A stretch of 64,000 nucleotides of DNA from Treponema succinifaciens DSM 2489 (lineage in GTDB: Bacteria; Spirochaetota; Spirochaetia; Treponematales; Treponemataceae): positions 1,194,501-1,258,500 of the forward strand of contig NC_015385.1 in assembly GCF_000195275.1 (NCBI RefSeq), in the 5' to 3' direction. The notes below the pieces were generated by a model, which saw nothing but the letters and a program-made list of their open reading frames with translations, searched no databases and was not told the origin of the DNA. Positions 42,392 through 49,959 of the stretch are shown one piece after another (positions within the stretch are counted from its first letter, which is position 1; every line of letters starts with the position of its first letter). Position numbers and translations under genes: made by a program.

Positions 42392-42811
42392 ATGTCAAAA
42401 GTTTCCATAGCCTGTATAGCTTTGTTAAACGGAAAAATTCTTGTTGCCCACAGAAATCCTACAGGACAAATGGGAGGACGCTGGGAATTTCCAGGCGGAA
42501 AAGTTGAGCCGGGAGAAACAGACAAAGAAGCTGTTGTTCGTGAAATAAAAGAAGAATTTGGCATTACAGTAGTATATGTTGGCAAGAAAATCGCAGAAAC
42601 TTCTTTTATTCATAATGAAGAAAAAGTTCTTTTGCATGCATACAGAATTTATGTTCCGCATGATGGAATTGAAAAAAAATATACTTTAACAGAGCACACA
42701 GAATATAACTGGATTCCAGTTGAAGATGTTGCAAAACTAAATTTTGTGGACAGCGACCTTCTTCTTTATCCAAAGGTAAAATCTTATATTCTTGAGGAAC
42801 TGAAAAAATGA
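42392..42811 (+). CDS. Nudix hydrolase, MutT-like
   Basis: 139 aa. A complete Nudix box GGKVEPGETDKEAVVREIKEEFGI near residue 38, preceded by MGGRWEFPGG, the MutT-type arrangement; it probably hydrolyses 8-oxo-dGTP or a related nucleotide. Its ATG lies 8 bp after the membrane-protein gene; its stop overlaps the next ATG (ATGA). Confidence 0.88.
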   Translation: MSKVSIACIALLNGKILVAHRNPTGQMGGRWEFPGGKVEPGETDKEAVVREIKEEFGITVVYVGKKIAETSFIHNEEKVLLHAYRIYVPHDGIEKKYTLTEHTEYNWIPVEDVAKLNFVDSDLLLYPKVKSYILEELKK

Positions 42812-43194
42812 AAAGCTTTTTTGCAGTTCTTGTTGTTTTTTTTGCTGTATTTTTTTCTGGATGTGTGCAAAAAAAAATTGATTTGAATTTTCAAGATGAA
42901 TCTTTTATTGCTCCAGATCAGGAATGGCTTGTTGTAACGGTTCCCTATGCGGCTTTTAGAGTTTCCGCTGATTTTTCAAGTGAAATTTGCTTCCATGCAA
43001 GAAGCGGAGATGTTTTTCTAATCTGCGGAAAACAAAAAGTTCAAGTAATCAATCCAGAAGAAAAAAAATCTAGCAAAGATTATTTAGTATGGTATAAGGT
43101 GGAGCAGGGCTGGATAGATGGCTCGCTTGTGGCTGTTTACGATACTAGATTGAAAGCAGAGGCGGCTGCAAAAAGTTCGTATGAAAAAAACTGA
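42808..43194 (+). CDS. Small lipoprotein, possible SH3-like fold
   Basis: 128 aa. Lipoprotein signal MKSFFAVLVVFFAVFFSGC with Cys at residue 19. The remaining 110 residues contain strands and a pattern like bacterial SH3 domains (AFRVSADFSSEICFHARSGDVF... DYLVWYKVEQGWIDGSLVAVY), which fits an envelope-located peptidoglycan or protein-binding module. It overlaps mutT-like and HTH genes on both sides. Confidence 0.65.
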   Translation: MKSFFAVLVVFFAVFFSGCVQKKIDLNFQDESFIAPDQEWLVVTVPYAAFRVSADFSSEICFHARSGDVFLICGKQKVQVINPEEKKSSKDYLVWYKVEQGWIDGSLVAVYDTRLKAEAAAKSSYEKN

Positions 43195-43510
43195 AAGAAA
43201 TATTGCTGCTACATTTGCAAGAAATTTAAAGTTTTTTAGGCAAAAGTGCAATTACTCACAGGAAAAACTTGCTGAGCTTATAGATGTTTCTCCTGCTACA
43301 ATTTCAAATTATGAAACTGGAGAAATGTGGCCTTCTCGTCAAAATTTAGCAAATCTTGTTGAAGTTCTAAAAGTTCATCCTTATCAGCTTTTTATAGATT
43401 TTTCCAAAGATCTTGACTTCTTAAAACTTGATATTATTGAAAGAGTTGAAATTGCCTTTGATGCACCGGAAGAAGGTTTTTCTACATCTGCAAAAAGAGT
43501 TAGAAAATAA
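43181..43510 (+). CDS. XRE-family helix-turn-helix protein
   Basis: 109 aa. HTH_3 domain in residues 11-66 (LKFFRQKCNYSQEKLAELIDVSPATISNYETGEMWPSRQNLANLVEVLKV), then a short helical and basic tail (SAKRVRK). It is likely a DNA-binding regulator, target unknown. The start lies 14 bp inside the lipoprotein gene; the stop is 5 bp before a shared bidirectional terminator. Confidence 0.85.
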   Translation: MKKTERNIAATFARNLKFFRQKCNYSQEKLAELIDVSPATISNYETGEMWPSRQNLANLVEVLKVHPYQLFIDFSKDLDFLKLDIIERVEIAFDAPEEGFSTSAKRVRK

Positions 43511-43514
43511 AAAA

Positions 43515-43550
43515 AGCACCCGAAACTAAAAAAAAAAGTTTCCAAGTGCT
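43515..43550. terminator. Bidirectional terminator between the HTH gene and tmRNA
   Basis: Inverted repeat AGCACCCGAAACT / AGTTTCCAAGTGCT separated by A-rich sequence, flanked by an A-run on the left and TTTT on the right. On the minus strand it follows the tmRNA 3' end directly; on the plus strand it follows the HTH gene. Confidence 0.75.
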
Positions 43551-43552
43551 TT

Positions 43553-43917
43553 TGGAGATGGCGGGAGTTGAACCCGCGTCCATGCAAGCAAACCAAGCAT
43601 CTCTACAGGTTTATTGAAGCGAGGTAGTTGTCGGGAAAAGGTAGCGGCTTCAAAGGCGTCTCTTCCGTATCTTGATAAAAGTCTCGAACTAATCTCAAGA
43701 AATTAGTCCAACAAGTCCCTGTCAGCAACAGAACATTTCAGCATTAGGAACAGCATACTAAAAGTTCCGGCACTGCTTAAGCAGCAAGTGCAAACTGTTC
43801 GTTTTCAGACTGTTCGTCTTCTCTACGTTTTGCAGTTATTTTTTTGTCAGTTTAAGGCACCTTCACACCTACCTGCAACACAAGATTTCTCTTGCTTGTC
43901 GAAACCGGTACATCCCC
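43553..43917 (-). ncRNA. ssrA: tmRNA (SsrA)
   Basis: 365 nt. The 5' end GGGGATG pairs with the 3' end CATCTCC (one G-U) as the acceptor stem, followed by discriminator A; CCA is not encoded. The 5' part has the canonical GGTTTCGAC; the 3' part has the T-arm GGACGCGGGTTCAACTCCCGCC. The reading frame starts at the resume codon GCA and encodes AKRREDEQSENEQFALAA followed by TAA, so degradation tag end ALAA is conventional. The partner SmpB is encoded at 30419-30883. Together they rescue stalled ribosomes. Confidence 0.95.
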
Positions 43918-43968
43918 GGTTCTCATAGGAGGCTGGAAATCTCAACCTCTTATAATATAATCAAAAAA

Positions 43969-44520
43969 TTATTCTCCGTCTACAGCAACACCATGGCGTT
44001 TCTGCTGGAATCTCTTAAGCATTGCAACGCCATTACGTTTGTCATTGTATACGAATCCGCCGTTCCAGTATTCCAAAGCTGCGAAGAGTGCGTTTCCGCC
44101 GTCCTGTTCATCAGATTTTTTTGTACGGAATGAAACATAGTTTGAAAGCTCTTCAAAATTTGAATTATGAAGACAATCTAACCGCTTTTTGTTAAATTCA
44201 TTCCATTTTTCCAAGTCTTTAAATCCTTCGCCTTCATCTTCAACAATAATGTGAGCATGTGTCGGGCTAAAAGAATACCAAACGTGAACTTGTTTATTTA
44301 AATCGCAGTTATTTCCATGTTTTACTGCGTTTTTTATAACTTCGCTTATCTGCTGTTCAAGAAGGTTTATTTCCTTGATTTCAAGAGGAGCTGACTGCAC
44401 AATCAAAAGTGTAAAGTAGCGGATCTGCCTAAAGTTTGACGGAAATGCCTTGTAAAGCATATTTGTTTTGTCAAATAATGGGTCATTGCCATCAGAACGA
44501 AGCTCTTTGAATTCTTCCAT
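43969..44520 (-). CDS. RsbW/SpoIIAB-like ATP-binding kinase
   Basis: 183 aa with a GHKL ATPase domain: N-box EVIKNAVKHGNNCDL near residue 60 and G1 box IIVEDEGEGFKDL near residue 92. In such modules the kinase phosphorylates the STAS partner and sequesters a sigma factor or other target. It is the third gene of the SpoIIE-STAS-kinase operon, 11 bp after the STAS gene. No sigma factor is nearby, so the target is not known. Confidence 0.8.
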   Translation of the reverse strand: MEEFKELRSDGNDPLFDKTNMLYKAFPSNFRQIRYFTLLIVQSAPLEIKEINLLEQQISEVIKNAVKHGNNCDLNKQVHVWYSFSPTHAHIIVEDEGEGFKDLEKWNEFNKKRLDCLHNSNFEELSNYVSFRTKKSDEQDGGNALFAALEYWNGGFVYNDKRNGVAMLKRFQQKRHGVAVDGE

Positions 44521-44531
44521 TAAGGTACTCC

Positions 44532-44870
44532 TTATTCGTTAATCATAAGCAATGCTTCTTCAACGCTATTTGCAATAGGGAAGTAGCCCATCAACTTGGT
44601 GAGTTCAATAACTTTTTTTACAGAACCATGAACATTTGAAATATAGAGCTTCAAATTCATCTTTTTAATTGTAGAACAGATGTAAATTAGGGCTCCAATT
44701 CCAGACGAGTCGATATAATCAACCTGCTCAAGATTGATTACAAACGATTTTACATTTTTCTCAAGCATCTTCATTACAAGTTCCTTGAGTTTGTAAGAAT
44801 TGTACAAGTCCATTTCACCATTTACATCAATGATGTAGACTTCTCCATTCTTCCTTATTTTAAGTTCCAT
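44532..44870 (-). CDS. STAS-domain anti-sigma factor antagonist
   Basis: 112 aa, one complete STAS domain, with the phosphorylatable serine in VDYIDSSGIGALIYICSTIKKM (DSSG motif). By family knowledge, unphosphorylated protein binds the RsbW-like kinase and frees its target; SpoIIE-type phosphatase (previous gene) dephosphorylates it. GGAG-like site AAGGAG lies upstream of the kinase gene; spacing between the genes is short. Confidence 0.88.
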   Translation of the reverse strand: MELKIRKNGEVYIIDVNGEMDLYNSYKLKELVMKMLEKNVKSFVINLEQVDYIDSSGIGALIYICSTIKKMNLKLYISNVHGSVKKVIELTKLMGYFPIANSVEEALLMINE

Positions 44871-44899
44871 AAGTTTGTCTCCTTACTGCTCAAATTTAC

Positions 44900-46600
44900 T
44901 TAAAATTTTATTACTAGCAACGACTGGTCATCATGAAGACTACTGTTGCCTATAAACTTCTTAATATCAGACTTTACAAGATTTGCAATATCTTTTCCAG
45001 TTGAATTTGCATTTGAAGAAACTATTTTTAGCAAAGATTCCTTAGGATATTGAGTTCCCTGCTCATTTAACGCTTCAACAAGTCCGTCTGTATATGTAAT
45101 AAGAATATCACCAGTTTTAATATCTTGCAAGATGTCTTTATACTGAGATTCTTTGTCAACTCCAATTGGCTCGCTCGGTGTTGAAATCTGCTTTATCTCA
45201 TTTTTTTCCTTGCTGTAGTAGAAAACTGGAGTTGTTCCGCCTGTTGCAATTTCAGCGACCTTTTTAATTGGATCATAGTTTATGAGTGCGCAAGATGCAA
45301 AGTGGTCTGTACTGAAACTTTCAGCCGCAATCCCATGGTTTACCCATTCAAGAATTGTTCCTGCTGTTTTCTTTGTATTTACAACAAGCCTAATCATTGC
45401 ATGTAGCATTGACATGACAATTACGCTGTTGATTCCTTTTCCTGCGACATCGCTCATTACAAATGAAACCCTGTCTCTTCTGGAAACAATTACATCATAA
45501 TAATCACCGCAAACACCTTCTTCTGGATTCCAGATTGTTCCAAGTTGAATTCCTGGAAGGGCAGGGAGTTTTGCAGGATGAAGCATTTCCTGAATCTTTG
45601 AAGCAATTTCAGCTTCTTTTATAAGGTCGTTATGTTCTATAATATCCTTTACTGAAACAACGCTCTTTATAGAAGTTGCCGCAAAATCTGTAATCATTGA
45701 TGCAGTCTTTAAATTTTCTTCAGTAAATACAGGATTCTGCTTTGTTCTTGCAAATGCCGCAACGCCAATTACTGAATCCTGAATTTTTATAGGAATCATT
45801 ATATAGCTTCCGCATTCAAGGAATTCTTCAGGTCCGTTCTGATAAATTCTTGCGTCGTTTTCAGGCTTTGTAATAAGCTCTGGCTTTCCTGCTGTTGCTA
45901 TTTCGCCAAATATGTTTTCTCTAAGCGGAAATGATGCGAATTTGAAATTTGTGGCAATTCGGATAGGCTTGTGAGGCATATCGCTTGGAAGTTTGTATGG
46001 AGGCGGAAAGTCTCCGTCAAATGAACGGACTGTAATCACGTCTTCAAAGTCATCAATCATGAGGATTGCGCCGCCGTCAGCATTTATCTCTTCTCTTATG
46101 GTTTTATTTACGTAGTCAAGAAGCGCATTCATTCCGTTTTTTTCGGAAAATGCTTCTGATGCTTTTTCGGCAAAAGAATAGCTTATTTCAAGTGCTCTTG
46201 ATTCATTTTCATCAGGCTGGATTGTTTTTTGCTGCTGTAATGAAGTCTGCTGAAGTGCCTGTGCGTAAGATTTTTCTTCCGCCACATTTACATAATGCGG
46301 AACGAGCTTTTCTATTTTCTTTGGCTCAAAAGTGTACAAAATTATGCAGTATGGAATCAAAATTAACGCTGCGATTGAAGCCGCAACTGCAAAATATACA
46401 AAAGAATTTCCTTCGCCAGTTATTTCTTTTACTGCCGCGATAAGGCTTCCTGCTCCAAGAATCAAGTCTGAAAGAAGAGCTATAAAACTTACTCTGGCAG
46501 TTTTTTTCTTGCGGATTAAAAGAAATAGCACGAATAAAAATGCGCAAATCACAGAAACCGCGAAAAGAGGAATGTATGCAAATTTGTCATCTAAAATCAA
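44900..46600 (-). CDS. Membrane GAF-PP2C (SpoIIE-type) phosphatase
   Basis: 566 aa from the TTG at 46600, 8 nt after AAGGAG; the TTG at 46627 precedes that site. About four N-terminal membrane helices (up to residue 115), a GAF domain (about 155-320: VNKTIREEINADGGAILMIDDFEDVITVRSF), then SpoIIE/PP2C (340-566) with the metal motif GVCGDYYDVI, FVMSDVAGKGINSVIVM, and DILITYTDGLVEA. Expected to sense a signal through GAF or membrane part and dephosphorylate the STAS protein encoded downstream. Confidence 0.88.
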   Translation of the reverse strand: MILDDKFAYIPLFAVSVICAFLFVLFLLIRKKKTARVSFIALLSDLILGAGSLIAAVKEITGEGNSFVYFAVAASIAALILIPYCIILYTFEPKKIEKLVPHYVNVAEEKSYAQALQQTSLQQQKTIQPDENESRALEISYSFAEKASEAFSEKNGMNALLDYVNKTIREEINADGGAILMIDDFEDVITVRSFDGDFPPPYKLPSDMPHKPIRIATNFKFASFPLRENIFGEIATAGKPELITKPENDARIYQNGPEEFLECGSYIMIPIKIQDSVIGVAAFARTKQNPVFTEENLKTASMITDFAATSIKSVVSVKDIIEHNDLIKEAEIASKIQEMLHPAKLPALPGIQLGTIWNPEEGVCGDYYDVIVSRRDRVSFVMSDVAGKGINSVIVMSMLHAMIRLVVNTKKTAGTILEWVNHGIAAESFSTDHFASCALINYDPIKKVAEIATGGTTPVFYYSKEKNEIKQISTPSEPIGVDKESQYKDILQDIKTGDILITYTDGLVEALNEQGTQYPKESLLKIVSSNANSTGKDIANLVKSDIKKFIGNSSLHDDQSLLVIKF

Positions 46601-46690
46601 GGTGTCTGCTCCTTGTACAACTTTCAATTTTAACTAAATAATTTTAACTCTTTTGCCGAATATAAAAATAGACCGCAAAGCATTTTTATC

Positions 46691-46719
46691 ATTTTAGCAT
46701 TGAAATATTGTACCGTCAA
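46691..46719 (-). promoter_or_regulatory. Promoter of the SpoIIE-STAS-kinase operon
   Basis: TTGACG, 17 bp, TAAAAT on the minus strand. The leader is about 85 nt and includes the AAGGAG site before the TTG start at 46600. This gene therefore has a conventional leader. Confidence 0.65.
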
Positions 46720-46790
46720 GTTTTTCATTAAATATTATCGGTATAAAACTGCAAAATTAATAGTCAAAAATCTGCAAAACAGGCTTGATT

Positions 46791-47720
46791 TCAGTTGTTT
46801 TTTAAATCTTTTTTCATTTTTGATCTTGCTAGGAAATTTTTTAACCGCCGGTAAAGAGAAAGTTTTCTGTATTTTTTTGAAAAGTCTTCCGCGGCGTCTT
46901 CCAGCGGAAAGTCGTTCCCAAATCGTTGCTTCAATTCGTCCCAGTATTTTATAAGAAAAACGTAAAGGTCGGACAAAGTTCTGCCTTTGAAGCTTTTTAG
47001 GATTTTGCGGCTTTCGATTGCCCTGATTACAGGAAGATAAACGTTGTTGAACCAGGAAAGAATCGCTTCTTCCATAGAAATTTCTTCTTTTTTTCCGGAA
47101 TTTATGTAGTATTTGTGGCAGAGAATGTGATTGTAAATGAGATCGTACTGGCCAGGTGTACTGAAATTCAGGCACCAATAGTCAGTTATGTCGCCAAAAC
47201 AGGTTTCCGCGTAAAACACACGCTTTTCGTATTCGATTACCTGCTTTTCCATCTGCTCTTTTGTGCTTCCGGGCTTAAGTTTGATTTCACTTTGAAGGCT
47301 TACAACTTCAGCGTCGATATTTTCTATGCCTTTCATTTTTGCAACAGAAACGCGGTGATTTCCGTCTCTTACAAAATAAAGTCCTCCAAGCTCGTAAAGA
47401 CTTACCGGCGGAAGCGTGATGTCCTGATAATGCGCCATATCAACGTGTTCCCAGCGGGATTTTAGAAAATTGTTTTTTGGCAAAAAATGATTGTCAAAGT
47501 CTTTATAGCGTCCTTCGCTGCCAACAATCAGCTTGATTGGAACAACTTGCATTCCTTTATAAACTTCGTTGCTTGGCTTGAGCATTTTTTTTATGTCGGT
47601 AAATGAAATAAGTTTTGCTTCCTCTGGATTCAAAAGATGCTGAATTTCGTTGAAAAAGGCTTTATTCCGTGCTTTTGAGAAATCTTCATCTGTCTGCGAG
47701 GATAGAAACATCTGCTCCAA
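46791..47720 (-). CDS. ParB/Srx-fold-like protein
   Basis: 309 aa. The middle has a ParB-type pattern: MQVVPIKLIVGSEGRYKDFDNHF, then DITLPPVSLYELGGLYFVRDGNHRVSVAKMKG, where GNHRVSVAK occupies the position of ParB box II (GERR/GxHR). The C-terminal part is helical and ends in Lys-rich sequence. It is sometimes annotated as a transcriptional regulator; I see no DNA-binding motif. It starts inside the upstream metallophosphoesterase gene (35-bp overlap). Confidence 0.65.
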   Translation of the reverse strand: MEQMFLSSQTDEDFSKARNKAFFNEIQHLLNPEEAKLISFTDIKKMLKPSNEVYKGMQVVPIKLIVGSEGRYKDFDNHFLPKNNFLKSRWEHVDMAHYQDITLPPVSLYELGGLYFVRDGNHRVSVAKMKGIENIDAEVVSLQSEIKLKPGSTKEQMEKQVIEYEKRVFYAETCFGDITDYWCLNFSTPGQYDLIYNHILCHKYYINSGKKEEISMEEAILSWFNNVYLPVIRAIESRKILKSFKGRTLSDLYVFLIKYWDELKQRFGNDFPLEDAAEDFSKKYRKLSLYRRLKNFLARSKMKKDLKNN

Positions 47721-48456
47721 AATTTGCTCCTTTTTTTAGGTTTGGCTCGAATTCGATTACGATGTGGCTGTACGCATTTATGACTGTTGTGTTTTCTGAT
47801 ATAGTGCATCTTGTAGCCTGAAGATCGTACAAATGTATATGACCGTGAATCATAAGCCCCGGTGAAAATTTTTTGATAAACCAGTTAAAACAGTCAAATC
47901 CTTTGTGGCACTGGTCTTCTTTGTCATGTATATGTCTTGGAGATGCGTGCGTTAAAAAAATATCGCAGTATCTTCCATATCTTATTTTGTTCCAAACCAG
48001 ACCCGGAATCATCGCTATGAGCTGTCTTTTCATTTGCTTGTCAGTGAATTGGGCCTGACCGTTGTTGTATCTTATGCTTCCTGTAACTCCAGAAATAAGA
48101 AGCGGCGTTGTTTTTCCGTCTGGGGTTTTAAATGTAAGATTTTTGCATCTGATATTTTTGTTGCTTGCGTAGTCTGCTCCGTGTGCATGTTCGACTCCGG
48201 TTCCTTCAAATATAAACATTGAGCTGGAAAATAATGAATCAGAAAACATTTTGTTTTTATAATATTTGTATTCCTTTAAATCATGGTTTCCGAAGACGAA
48301 AAAAGTCGGTTTTCCCAGTGCGTCTACTATAAAATCAACATATTCCATAGAAAGATCGCCGGCGCAAAAAACAGCATCAACATCTCCGTATCTTTCTTTT
48401 ACTGTGGAAGAGTAGACTAAAGGGTCTATTTGGTCAGAAACGCAAAGGAATTTCAT
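47686..48456 (-). CDS. Calcineurin-like metallophosphoesterase
   Basis: 256 aa. Metal-binding blocks: VFCAGDLSMEYVDFI, FFVFGNHDLKEY, THASPRHIHD and MIHGHIHLYD. The usual first block (D-x-H) is replaced by KFLCVSDQIDPLVYS, where the His is Gln; this substitution is seen in some members and may shift metal use. Substrate unknown. The ATG overlaps the stop of the upstream TPR gene (ATGA). Confidence 0.85.
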   Translation of the reverse strand: MKFLCVSDQIDPLVYSSTVKERYGDVDAVFCAGDLSMEYVDFIVDALGKPTFFVFGNHDLKEYKYYKNKMFSDSLFSSSMFIFEGTGVEHAHGADYASNKNIRCKNLTFKTPDGKTTPLLISGVTGSIRYNNGQAQFTDKQMKRQLIAMIPGLVWNKIRYGRYCDIFLTHASPRHIHDKEDQCHKGFDCFNWFIKKFSPGLMIHGHIHLYDLQATRCTISENTTVINAYSHIVIEFEPNLKKGANFGADVSILADR

Positions 48457-49826
48457 TGAATGCCAGCCTTTCTAAAAAGCGATTCAAGCGTGTCTTTTGG
48501 AATTAATGCGAGCGGACGGCTATCTGCAAAAACTTGGGCTGCGTGTGAAAAATCAGAGCTTGCAAAAAGAAGCCCTTTTACATAGCCTTTTGTTTTTATT
48601 GTATCAGCGAGTTTTCTAACTGGAGTTTCTTCTATTGTATCTGTGGAACGGTAGAACTGCGCAAGGAAAAACTGCTGCTTTGCATTTAAGAATGCTTCCT
48701 GTTTTTTTTCTGTGGCAAGAATCTGGCATCCGTAAGGAGTAAAATCAGTTTTTTGACTTTGAAGATTGTATCCTGCTAATAGAATTCTTTTGCAAAGCTC
48801 CACGAACTGCTGGTTGTTTGCTGTTAGATATTCTTTTATTCCGTCATTTGTTTCAAGTTCTTTATACTGATTTAATTTCGATACCACATCTTTGAATTTG
48901 CTGTTGCATTTGTAGACTGTTTCCCACTGTTCGATTGCTTTTTCAATTTTTCTGCTTTTTTCGTAGCAGATTCCTAGGAAATATCTTGCGTACAAGGTTT
49001 CCTGCGAATTTGGAACTTTTGCATTTGCAACTGCGCGTTCAAAGGCATCTGTTGCTTTTTCAAGTTGATCCGCCATCATAAGGCAAGTTCCTTTTTCCAC
49101 AAGAGCTTTTTGCCTGTATTCCTGCGAGCGTTCAGCTTTTTCCAGGAGTTTTACAGCTGTGGACAAATCCTTGTTTTCCTTGCAGACTTTTCCAAGGTAA
49201 TAATAGTTTTCGTAAGATTCTGGATTCAGTTTTATTGAAGTTTCCAAGGCTTGCTTTGCCTGCGTGTAATTTTTTGCTCTAAGAAGCAATCGCCCGATTG
49301 AAGTGTAGGCTTTTGGATTTCGTTTGTTTAAGAGAATAGTTTTTTGGTAAAATCCCATCGCAAGTTTTGCATTTCCCTGTGTTTCAAGAATTTCCGCGGC
49401 TTTAAATGTGTTTTCTGGATTATTCGGCTCAAGTTTTGTCAGCAAGAGATATTCTTTCAATGCTTTATCAGGCTGATTAAAGCGTTTGTAAAGTTCAGCC
49501 ATTTCTTTTCTGAACTCAGCTTCTGGAATTTCCCCATTAAAAAGCGCGTTTTGGTTTACTGTTTTGTATTCTATGTAGGCAAGCTCCTGTTTTCCGTCTT
49601 TTAGATAAGCTTCTCCCAAAAAATAGTGCGCCAGATAGTTCCGCGGATTTTTTGAAATTACGGACTTTGCGCATCTTTGAGCAGCTTGAAATCTTCCGTC
49701 CTTTATAAGTTTTGGAATTCCGTCAATTTTTGAAGGAGCTATGATGTTTTTTATTATAAAAATCAACGCTGTAGCGACAAATGCGATTAAAATACCTATT
49801 ATAATTACATATGCCAGTGAACCCAT
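48453..49826 (-). CDS. Membrane-anchored TPR protein with Mrr-like C-terminus
   Basis: 457 aa. One N-terminal membrane helix (YVIIIGILIAFVATALIFII), then about eight TPR repeats (35-320; e.g. YLAHYFLGEAYLKDGKQELAYIEYKTV, AYTSIGRLLLRAKNYTQAKQALETSIKLNPE). The last 125 residues resemble the end of Mrr/PD-(D/E)XK domains (KTKGYVKGLLFASSDFSHAAQVFADSRPLALIPKDTLESLF), but catalytic acidic/lysine residues are not evident. AGGCGGA stands before the ATG. It begins a three-gene overlapping operon. Confidence 0.75.
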   Translation of the reverse strand: MGSLAYVIIIGILIAFVATALIFIIKNIIAPSKIDGIPKLIKDGRFQAAQRCAKSVISKNPRNYLAHYFLGEAYLKDGKQELAYIEYKTVNQNALFNGEIPEAEFRKEMAELYKRFNQPDKALKEYLLLTKLEPNNPENTFKAAEILETQGNAKLAMGFYQKTILLNKRNPKAYTSIGRLLLRAKNYTQAKQALETSIKLNPESYENYYYLGKVCKENKDLSTAVKLLEKAERSQEYRQKALVEKGTCLMMADQLEKATDAFERAVANAKVPNSQETLYARYFLGICYEKSRKIEKAIEQWETVYKCNSKFKDVVSKLNQYKELETNDGIKEYLTANNQQFVELCKRILLAGYNLQSQKTDFTPYGCQILATEKKQEAFLNAKQQFFLAQFYRSTDTIEETPVRKLADTIKTKGYVKGLLFASSDFSHAAQVFADSRPLALIPKDTLESLFRKAGIQ

Positions 49827-49863
49827 TGAAATTCCGCCTGTTTGTTTAGTTTTTTATAAAAAA

Positions 49864-49892
49864 AGGTTACCTTTTTTCACTGAATATGTCAA
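49864..49892 (-). promoter_or_regulatory. Promoter of the TPR/phosphoesterase/ParB-fold operon
   Basis: TTGACA, 17 bp, TAACCT on the minus strand, followed by a leader of about 35 nt with AGGCGGA before the ATG at 49826. Confidence 0.55.
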
Positions 49893-49959
49893 TTTATATG
49901 GAAGACTTAAAAATTTTGCTGTTTTCCTAAGAAATTTGCTGAAATCTACAGATAATAAA

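Noticed and set aside
43553-43600. tRNA gene suggested by a T-arm (GTTCAA) and acceptor-like sequence
   Set aside because: It is the 3' tRNA-like end of the tmRNA; no anticodon arm, and the 5' partner GGGGATG is 357 nt away.
49741-49959. Upstream extension of the exported TPR protein
   Set aside because: It overlaps the divergent TPR gene start and promoter; the signal peptide begins at the ATG at 49960.
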